A stretch of 10,053 nucleotides of DNA. Source: an uncultured Bacteroidales bacterium. GTDB taxonomy: Bacteria; Bacteroidota; Bacteroidia; Bacteroidales; Bacteroidaceae. Below, piece after piece: positions 5,673 through 10,053 of the stretch. Positions within the stretch are counted from its first letter, which is position 1. Each line of letters begins with the position of its first letter. A program made the translations under genes and the position numbers. The notes beneath the pieces were generated by a model. The model searched no databases. It had not been told where the DNA came from and was given only the letters and a program-made list of their open reading frames with translations. The stretch lies in assembly GCA_937906165.1 (NCBI GenBank), contig CALCYA010000081.1, forward strand, positions 1-10,053. The letters run 5' to 3'.

Positions 5673-6749
5673 ATGTGTATAGTTTTTATTAGAAGTTGTT
5701 GAATTTCTTTCATTAGCAGGGTAGGTCAGTATAAGATCCCAAAGTGGGTCGTCTAAACCGAAGGTGAGACCAACGTTCCTGCTCTCGCGTGCCAGATTCC
5801 AAACGAATACAGCACCGGCACCTTTTTGCAGGTAAATGTCAAACTTTGAACGCATGGCATCGCATCTCTGGCTACGTGTTGTACGGCAATCGCCGTCACC
5901 ACTATTTATTCCTGTCTCTCCCACAATAAGCACCTTGTCCAACTCCTGCATAGCTTTTAGACAGGGAGCAAAATGCCATGACTCTATTGTGTTTGAGTTT
6001 TCATAATCATAGTCATATTCGTGTAGGTTGCCTACATCTATGTTCGGTGAATCGTGCAGGGCTTTGTAGTTATCAGCTCCTCCATATGCCCAACCGGCGA
6101 AAGTGCCGCTTTCGACAAGATGGTTGGGATCATATTTTTTGATTATCGCTGCAATATGATGCAGAAAATCACGTATCGTTAGCCAGTCGGCATCAGCCGG
6201 TTCGTTAATAATCTCCCACATTGCAATTTCCGGTGCGTCTTTATATTTGCTTACCATTTCAATAACGTGAGGCAGGTATTTCTTGCGATACCCCTCTTTG
6301 TACCAGTCGGCAATCTTGCCGCTTCCATCTCCATTGGGTGCACCGTCAAAGTCTCCGCATCCGCTACGGCCGTCGGCCAGGGAAAGCAGCAGCTTTATGT
6401 TATGTTTACGTGCCATCTCTACAAGGAAATCAGTCCGGTGGCTGAAAGCCGGTGTTGCCCATGTGCGGACGATGATGTTCTTTGGCAAAAGGGCGAAGAG
6501 CGAATCTATCTGGCAATCGCTGAAAAGTTCGTAATCGTGTCCGCATCCGCATAGCTGGAATGAGTTGAATGAGGCGCACTGGTAGGGCTCGCCGTTAAGC
6601 ATCAGCTGTGTGCCCCTGCGATAAAGGAAATCCTTCTTATAGCTTTCCTGTGCTATTGTCGCAGATGACAGCGACAATATGAGCGTAATACTTGCCGTAA
6701 ATGCCAATAGCCTGTTCTTCTTGTTGTATGTGCTCTCTTTATTGCTCAT
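5658..6749 (-). CDS. Secreted GH5-like glycoside hydrolase (cellulase/mannanase type)
   Basis: The 363-residue protein has a signal peptide with a long polar n-region (residues 1-12), a hydrophobic core (13-32) and cleavage near AQ. A single TIM-barrel domain follows. The clan GH-A catalytic pair is visible: acid/base E183 in WEIINEP (178-184) and nucleophile E278 in LIVGETG (274-280), with HEY at 243-245 and W317 near the end of the barrel. It should hydrolyse a beta-linked plant or host polysaccharide in the periplasm or outside; beta-mannan or beta-glucan are guesses. No SusC/D or other carbohydrate genes are nearby, which is unusual for this phylum. The last ~17 residues (from about NSTTSNK) are polar low-complexity and appear to be read-through of the hemerythrin leader. 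Confidence 0.85.
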   Translation of the reverse strand: MSNKESTYNKKNRLLAFTASITLILSLSSATIAQESYKKDFLYRRGTQLMLNGEPYQCASFNSFQLCGCGHDYELFSDCQIDSLFALLPKNIIVRTWATPAFSHRTDFLVEMARKHNIKLLLSLADGRSGCGDFDGAPNGDGSGKIADWYKEGYRKKYLPHVIEMVSKYKDAPEIAMWEIINEPADADWLTIRDFLHHIAAIIKKYDPNHLVESGTFAGWAYGGADNYKALHDSPNIDVGNLHEYDYDYENSNTIESWHFAPCLKAMQELDKVLIVGETGINSGDGDCRTTRSQRCDAMRSKFDIYLQKGAGAVFVWNLARESRNVGLTFGLDDPLWDLILTYPANERNSTTSNKNYTHKEKS

Positions 6750-6760
6750 GGTTTTTCTTT
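6734..6760 (-). repeat. Direct repeat copy B at the glycosidase start
   Basis: This is the partner of 5646-5672, with 26 of 27 positions identical. The proteins consequently begin MSNKESTYNKK and MSNKETIYNKR although they are otherwise unrelated. Confidence 0.9.
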
Positions 6761-6822
6761 TTTTTAGTTATTTAGTATTATGTCTTATTCTTTTTGGCAC
6801 CGGAAAAACGATTTACGTTTAA

Positions 6823-6924
6823 CGATTAAGGCTGCGGGTAAGCGAATTTTTCAGTTAAGCGAGTAAAAGCCAAACTTGTTTGAGCTTTTGCAACGAGTGA
6901 ACGAAAAATCAACGAAGTTAATCG
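6823..6924. repeat. Long imperfect inverted repeat
   Basis: The arms meet at CAAAC-TT-GTTTG (6871-6882). Outward from there, AAAAGC pairs with GCTTTT, ATTTTTC (6846-6852) with GAAAAAT (6903-6909), and CGATTAA (6823-6829) with TTAATCG (6918-6924), with mismatches and small gaps between. The shape suggests a decayed MITE or a structured RNA. Confidence 0.55.
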
Positions 6925-7017
6925 CAGAGGAAAAGCTTGCTTTTACTATGTCGAGCGAGAGCAGGCTCAAGCCCACGGAGTTGGATTAACGAGACCCTCT
7001 CCGCAACTCCGTTGCTC

Positions 7018-7038
7018 GTCTCCCTAATACAGGGAGAC
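7018..7038. terminator. Possible terminator hairpin after feoAB
   Basis: A perfect 8-bp stem with a 5-nt loop sits downstream of feoAB on the minus strand. The absence of a following T run on that strand makes intrinsic termination uncertain; it may only stabilise the 3' end. Confidence 0.35.
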
Positions 7039-7115
7039 AATAGCTTTGAGGTCTTTAGTGGGCGCTATTCCCTTCACTTTTTAACCCATAACCCTTCATC
7101 CCATCTCCTTTCACC

Positions 7116-9521
7116 TTACAACATTCCTCCAATCGTAAACACTATATATCCTGCAATCCAGGCTACAGCGGTGTTGTATACAATGGAGAACAGTGCCCAC
7201 CAACGGTTGCCTGTCTCGTCAGCAATGGCTGCCACGGTGGCAATGCAGGGGAAGAACAGCAGTATGAACACCAGGAACGCAGCTGCAGAGCGTGGCGTGA
7301 AGTCACCCGAACTGCGCAGGTCCTGCTGGATGCTCTCTTCGGAGTCGCTGCTGTATAGCACTCCCAGGGTGCTCACCACAAGCTCCTTTGCCGGTATGCT
7401 CGTTATGAGTGCTATGCTCGAGCGCCAGTTCTGTCCCAACGGCTCAAGTACAGGCTCAACAAAGTGTCCTATCATTGCAATGAACGACTCCTCGTTGATG
7501 CCGCTATTTGTACTTTCAGCCATCTGCTCTGTACTCTGTACTCTGTTCTCTGTACTCTCATCAGGTCTTGGGTAATAGCTCAGGAACCATATTACAACAG
7601 TCGATAGCAGTATCACGGTACCAATCTTCTTTACATACTGTGCACACTTATCCCACATGTGCCGCAGTGTCGCGCGTAGCGTGGGCCAACGGTAGGGCGG
7701 CAGCTCCATAACAAACGGAGTCTCGTCCTTTGGGTATCTTGTGAGGCGCAACAGACGTGCAGTTATTATTGCCACTGCAATGCCGAGCAGGTAGAGCCCT
7801 ATCAGCACCAATGGTGCGTGGTCGGGGAAGAATGCCCCGGCAAACAGCACCATCACCGGCAGGCGTGCGCTGCACGACATGAACGGTGTCACAAGAATGG
7901 TTATTATGCGGCTGCTGTGGCTCTCAATGGTGCGTGTCGCCATTATGGCAGGCACGTTGCATCCGAATCCCATCAGCATGGGGATGAACGACTTGCCGTG
8001 CAGGCCCATCTTGTGCATCAGGCGGTCCATGATGAAAGCTGCACGGGCCATATAACCCGAATCCTCCATTAAGGAGATGAAAAGGTACAGTATAAGAATC
8101 TGCGGTATGAACACAGCCACACTGCCCACACCACCTATTATGCCGTTCACCAGCAGGTCTTTTATAGCACCGTCGGGCAACATACCCGAAGCCTTGTCGC
8201 CCAACCATCCGAAGAGGCTGTCAATCCAGTCCTGTGGGTAGGCTCCTAACAGGAACACCGTGCTGAACATCACCCACATCACGAAAATGAATATTGGGAA
8301 GCCTAACCAACGGCTTGCCACCAGACGGTCGATGCTGCGCGTCTTCTTCTGTGTATCCTTGTTGCCCGGTTTGTATGTCTCCTGTAACGCACCGTTGATG
8401 AATCCGTACTTCGCACCGTTTATGGCTGTCTCCACGTCAACTCCAATCTGCGAGTGCACCTTCTTTGCACCTTTGTCGGCAAGATGTTGCCAGCGCGGCA
8501 GCTCCATGATGTGCTTCAGCATGTTAGGCACCTCTTTGTCACCTTCAAGCAGTTTGAGTGCCCAGTAACGTACCGGGAACTGCTGTGGCAGGTCATTCGC
8601 CTTGTGCAGCTCGGCCGACAGCGGCGCAAGCTCCTCCTCGATGATGTTTCCGTAGTTTATGTGAATGTGCCTTATGGTCTTGTTGTTGCCCTCGAACAGC
8701 TCAATTATTGTGTCGAGCAGTTTGTCAAGTCCCATGCCGTTCTTTGCAACGGTAGGTATCATGGGAATACCCATCATCGCACCTAAATGTTCATAGTCAA
8801 GCTCCGCTCCTGTGGCAAGCAGTTCGTCGTACATATTCAGTGCCACAACGGTACGCTGGTTCATGTCGATAAGCTCTGTAGTTAGGTAGAGGTTGCGCTC
8901 AAGGTTCGATGCCACCACCGTGTTTATGATTACGTCGGGTATCTGCTCGAATAGATGCTTGCGCACATATATCTCCTCGGGGGAGTATGCCGCAATGGAG
9001 TATGTTCCCGGCAGGTCGGTGAGGTTTATGCGGTAGCCCTTGTAGTTGAAGCTGCCACACTTCGCGCCCACTGTCACGCCGCTGTAGTTGCCCACGTGCT
9101 CGTTCTGGTTGGCAAGCGAGTTGAATATCGAGGTCTTTCCGCTGTTGGGGTTGCCTATGAGCGCCACGTTTATCACATTGTTACGCTTTGTTGGCACCTT
9201 GCGCAATGTGCAGCAGGCACAGTTGTCGCCGCTGCAACTCTCGCATATCGACAGGCTGGTGAATGTGGGTGCCGGAGTAAGCTCTTTCTTTGCCTCCTCC
9301 TCGGGCAGCACCTCAATCATTGCGGCCTCGCTGCGGCGTAATAGGACGTCATACCCCATGACGTGGTACTTGACGGGATCGTGCATGGGAGAGTCGAGCA
9401 CCGACTTCACCTTCTCACCGCGTATGAAGCCCATCTCCATGATGCGCTTGCGGAATCCGCCGTGTCCCGACAGTCGTACAATGACAGCCGTCTCGCCGTT
9501 CTTCAGTTCTGAAAGTTTCAT
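7116..9521 (-). CDS. feoB: Fused FeoA-FeoB ferrous iron transporter
   Basis: The 801-residue inner-membrane protein imports Fe2+. Residues 1-74 are a FeoA SH3-like domain fused to FeoB, a common Bacteroidales form. A linker follows with a cysteine cluster (C93, C96, C101, C103, C104). The GTPase domain shows G1 GNPNSGKT (123-130), the switch Thr near 150, G3 DLPG (169-172) and G4 NMYD (229-232). The membrane part (about 405 to the end) carries both gate motifs with their cysteines: MGFGCNVPA (517-525) and LLFFPCIAT (754-762). A polar insert at about 652-676 lies in the loop between membrane segments and is encoded partly by a 7-bp tandem repeat. The gene is upstream of the glycosidase-hemerythrin unit but 366 bp away, so probably transcribed separately. 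Confidence 0.95.
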   Translation of the reverse strand: MKLSELKNGETAVIVRLSGHGGFRKRIMEMGFIRGEKVKSVLDSPMHDPVKYHVMGYDVLLRRSEAAMIEVLPEEEAKKELTPAPTFTSLSICESCSGDNCACCTLRKVPTKRNNVINVALIGNPNSGKTSIFNSLANQNEHVGNYSGVTVGAKCGSFNYKGYRINLTDLPGTYSIAAYSPEEIYVRKHLFEQIPDVIINTVVASNLERNLYLTTELIDMNQRTVVALNMYDELLATGAELDYEHLGAMMGIPMIPTVAKNGMGLDKLLDTIIELFEGNNKTIRHIHINYGNIIEEELAPLSAELHKANDLPQQFPVRYWALKLLEGDKEVPNMLKHIMELPRWQHLADKGAKKVHSQIGVDVETAINGAKYGFINGALQETYKPGNKDTQKKTRSIDRLVASRWLGFPIFIFVMWVMFSTVFLLGAYPQDWIDSLFGWLGDKASGMLPDGAIKDLLVNGIIGGVGSVAVFIPQILILYLFISLMEDSGYMARAAFIMDRLMHKMGLHGKSFIPMLMGFGCNVPAIMATRTIESHSSRIITILVTPFMSCSARLPVMVLFAGAFFPDHAPLVLIGLYLLGIAVAIITARLLRLTRYPKDETPFVMELPPYRWPTLRATLRHMWDKCAQYVKKIGTVILLSTVVIWFLSYYPRPDESTENRVQSTEQMAESTNSGINEESFIAMIGHFVEPVLEPLGQNWRSSIALITSIPAKELVVSTLGVLYSSDSEESIQQDLRSSGDFTPRSAAAFLVFILLFFPCIATVAAIADETGNRWWALFSIVYNTAVAWIAGYIVFTIGGML
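7527..7558 (-). repeat. Heptanucleotide tandem repeat inside feoAB
   Basis: Four complete units of CTCTGTA (the third ends in T) plus a partial CTCT lie within the feoAB coding sequence and encode part of STENRVQSTEQ. The unit length is not a multiple of three. Both shifted frames after the repeat reach a TGA quickly, one within about 5 codons and the other within about 20. Confidence 0.9.
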
Positions 9522-9529
9522 TTATCTAA

Positions 9530-9602
9530 GAAGCTTCTTAATTTCTAAAAAATGTTTTCTTATAGAAGCCGAATGTTTTACGATATAAATTCAAACAGCT
9601 TC
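9530..9602. mobile_element. Internally deleted MITE copy in the feoAB leader
   Basis: The ~73-bp element is a shortened relative of 3169-3357. One end reads GAAGCTTCTTAATTTCTAAA and continues to TCTTATAGAAGCCG, matching the right end of the long copy in reverse complement. The other end, ACGATATAAATTCAAACAGC, matches the left end. About 110 internal bases are missing. Flanks TAA and CAA suggest a 3-bp target duplication. One terminal repeat has changed so that TAAGAAGCTTCTTA (9527-9540) is a perfect 14-bp palindrome. It ends 8 nt before the feoAB start codon. Confidence 0.7.
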
Positions 9603-9627
9603 CAAGTTCTATTTTTTTCAATGTTGT

Positions 9628-9660
9628 CGCGCTTATCCATTTCAAAAGAGAAATAGCGCG
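9628..9660 (-). other. Hairpin in the likely feoAB 5' leader
   Basis: CGCGCT (9628-9633) pairs with AGCGCG (9655-9660), and inside it ATTTC pairs with GAAAT, with a 5-nt bulge on one side and an AAAAGA loop. If transcription starts near 9672 this would be the first structure in the feoAB mRNA. Confidence 0.45.
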
Positions 9661-9662
9661 TT

Positions 9663-9686
9663 TATTTTTGCATATATGCAAAAATA
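9663..9686. promoter_or_regulatory. 24-bp perfect palindrome over the feoAB promoter
   Basis: TATTTTTGCATA (9663-9674) is followed by its exact reverse complement (9675-9686). Each half carries a TATTTTTG, the Bacteroidetes -7 consensus, one on each strand. It could be the operator for a dimeric repressor of feoAB. Confidence 0.55.
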
Positions 9687-9709
9687 CTCCACTTTTGCTT
9701 TATTGGCAA
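9679..9709 (-). promoter_or_regulatory. Likely feoAB promoter
   Basis: On the minus strand TTG (9707-9709) is followed after exactly 20 nt by TATTTTTG (9679-9686), matching the Bacteroidetes -33/-7 arrangement. Predicted start is around 9672, giving a leader of about 150 nt that contains the hairpin and the short MITE. Confidence 0.6.
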
Positions 9710-9816
9710 TAGTTGTTTTTTTTATTTTTTGCTCTCCGGTGGTCATTTGTGACTATAGAATGGCGAAATGGAAAGATGTTGTGACGAGAAACCTTAAAAA
9801 TCACAATATTTTATGA

Positions 9817-9847
9817 TTGTAGGGTCGTCGGTTGAGTACTATTTTTG
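9817..9847 (+). promoter_or_regulatory. Likely plus-strand promoter
   Basis: TTG at 9817-9819 is followed after 20 nt by TATTTTTG at 9840-9847, the same -33/-7 arrangement as at feoAB. No protein gene follows on this strand within the window, so it probably drives a small RNA. Confidence 0.55.
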
Positions 9848-9853
9848 CATTGT

Positions 9854-9970
9854 GGGAATTACCCCTCCCGCAAGAATAAACCGAACAGATGAATTGTATT
9901 ATCCGGTTCTGTAATACAGGACAAAACTAACAGAGGAGAACGTTTTAAGCCGGCGTTCTCCTCTGTTTCG
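9854..9970 (+). ncRNA. Candidate ~115-nt small RNA
   Basis: This lies between a consensus promoter and a strong hairpin. The predicted transcript starts GGGAATTACCCCTCCC. It contains GTATTA (9896-9901) able to pair with TAATAC (9912-9917), whose loop holds CCGGTT. That loop can pair with the upstream AACCG (9880-9884), forming a possible pseudoknot, and is complementary at CCGG to the terminator loop. I do not recognise a named family. The alternative is a leader for a gene beyond the window. Confidence 0.4.
9929..9967. terminator. Strong 14-bp hairpin terminator
   Basis: AACAGAGGAGAACG (9929-9942) pairs perfectly with 9954-9967 around an 11-nt loop. The minus strand continues TTAGTTTTG and the plus strand TTTCGTTCT, so it may serve both the minus-strand gene ending at 9983 and the plus-strand candidate RNA. 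Confidence 0.75.
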
Positions 9971-9982
9971 TTCTAATCAGTT

Positions 9983-10051
9983 TCAATTAATGAAAATAGG
10001 GATCAACGTAAAATTCTGAGGGATTTCATTTTTACGCATATAATTTTGCCA
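9983..10051 (-). CDS. Probable 3' end of a gene entering from the right edge
   Basis: The minus-strand frame from the window edge reads WQNYMRKNEIPQNFTLIPIF then IN and TGA, 15 nt before a strong terminator, which fits the end of a gene. Only 22 residues are visible and no family is recognisable. The other two minus frames also stay open briefly (one ends after 6 codons, one after 16), so the frame is not certain. Confidence 0.35.
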   Translation of the reverse strand, partial: WQNYMRKNEIPQNFTLIPIFIN

Positions 10052-10053
10052 GT

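Larger units (their letters stand above)
6761..7115. other. 355-bp gene-free spacer rich in inverted repeats
   Basis: No reading frame here looks protein-like. Structure seen: a large imperfect inverted repeat (6823-6924), arms CGGAGTTG/CAACTCCG (6976-6983, 7004-7011), a perfect 8-bp hairpin GTCTCCCT-AATAC-AGGGAGAC (7018-7038), and AAAAGC/GCTTTT at 6931-6944. The 7018-7038 hairpin lies about 80 nt after the feoAB stop and may end that transcript, but no T tract follows on the minus strand. I see no consensus promoter for the glycosidase. Confidence 0.6.

Noticed and set aside
9663..9670. Plus-strand promoter from the left half of the palindrome
   Set aside because: The -7 box is present but there is no TTG at the right distance upstream on that strand, so only the minus-strand promoter is supported.
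9521..9672. Known riboswitch in the feoAB leader
   Set aside because: Only simple hairpins and a MITE remnant are visible; no conserved aptamer core that I recognise.
9990..10019. Nine-codon plus-strand frame (MKIGINVKF) as a leader peptide
   Set aside because: Too short to judge, sits after the terminator hairpin, and overlaps a more plausible minus-strand gene end.

Overview
The window looks like a Bacteroidales chromosome (Bacteroides, Phocaeicola or Prevotella type). The evidence is a fused FeoA-FeoB protein, secreted proteins with short signal peptides, weak or absent Shine-Dalgarno sequences, and promoter-like TTG-N20-TATTTTTG strings that fit the Bacteroidetes -33/-7 consensus. Short MITE-like and REP-like intergenic repeats fit the same group. 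I see no rRNA, tRNA, CRISPR array, transposase or prophage.

Layout. Positions 1-510 hold no protein gene. They carry two nearly identical, structured ~110-nt units 144 bp apart, each ending in a perfect intrinsic terminator, plus a decayed third copy: a candidate tandem small-RNA family. Positions 529-2043 are a tight plus-strand operon: an HExxH membrane protein, an O6-alkylguanine-DNA alkyltransferase and a RibD-C/DHFR-like reductase, closed by a very strong hairpin. A secreted small protein (minus) and a DUF454/YbaN membrane protein (plus) diverge from about 2612-2780. YbaN ends inside a 44-bp perfect palindrome, followed at once by a ~189-bp MITE.

Positions 3368-9521 are all minus strand. 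In transcription order they are feoAB, a 366-bp repeat-filled gap, a secreted GH5-like glycosidase, a hemerythrin-like diiron protein, a LuxR-type regulator with a degenerate receiver, a macro-like protein, and free methionine-(R)-sulfoxide reductase. Hemerythrin, regulator and macro-like genes overlap or nearly touch and form one transcription unit. The glycosidase looks like an intruder at its head: it is bracketed by two copies of the same 27-bp translation-start region.

Together the non-glycosidase genes suggest iron and oxidative/nitrosative stress handling: ferrous iron uptake, a diiron hemerythrin, repair of oxidised methionine and repair of alkylated DNA. That grouping is inference from families and proximity. 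The feoAB leader contains a second, internally deleted MITE copy and a 24-bp perfect palindrome overlapping the likely promoter. feoAB itself contains a heptanucleotide tandem repeat that could switch the gene off by slippage. The right edge holds a candidate plus-strand small RNA, a strong terminator and probably the 3' end of a minus-strand gene.
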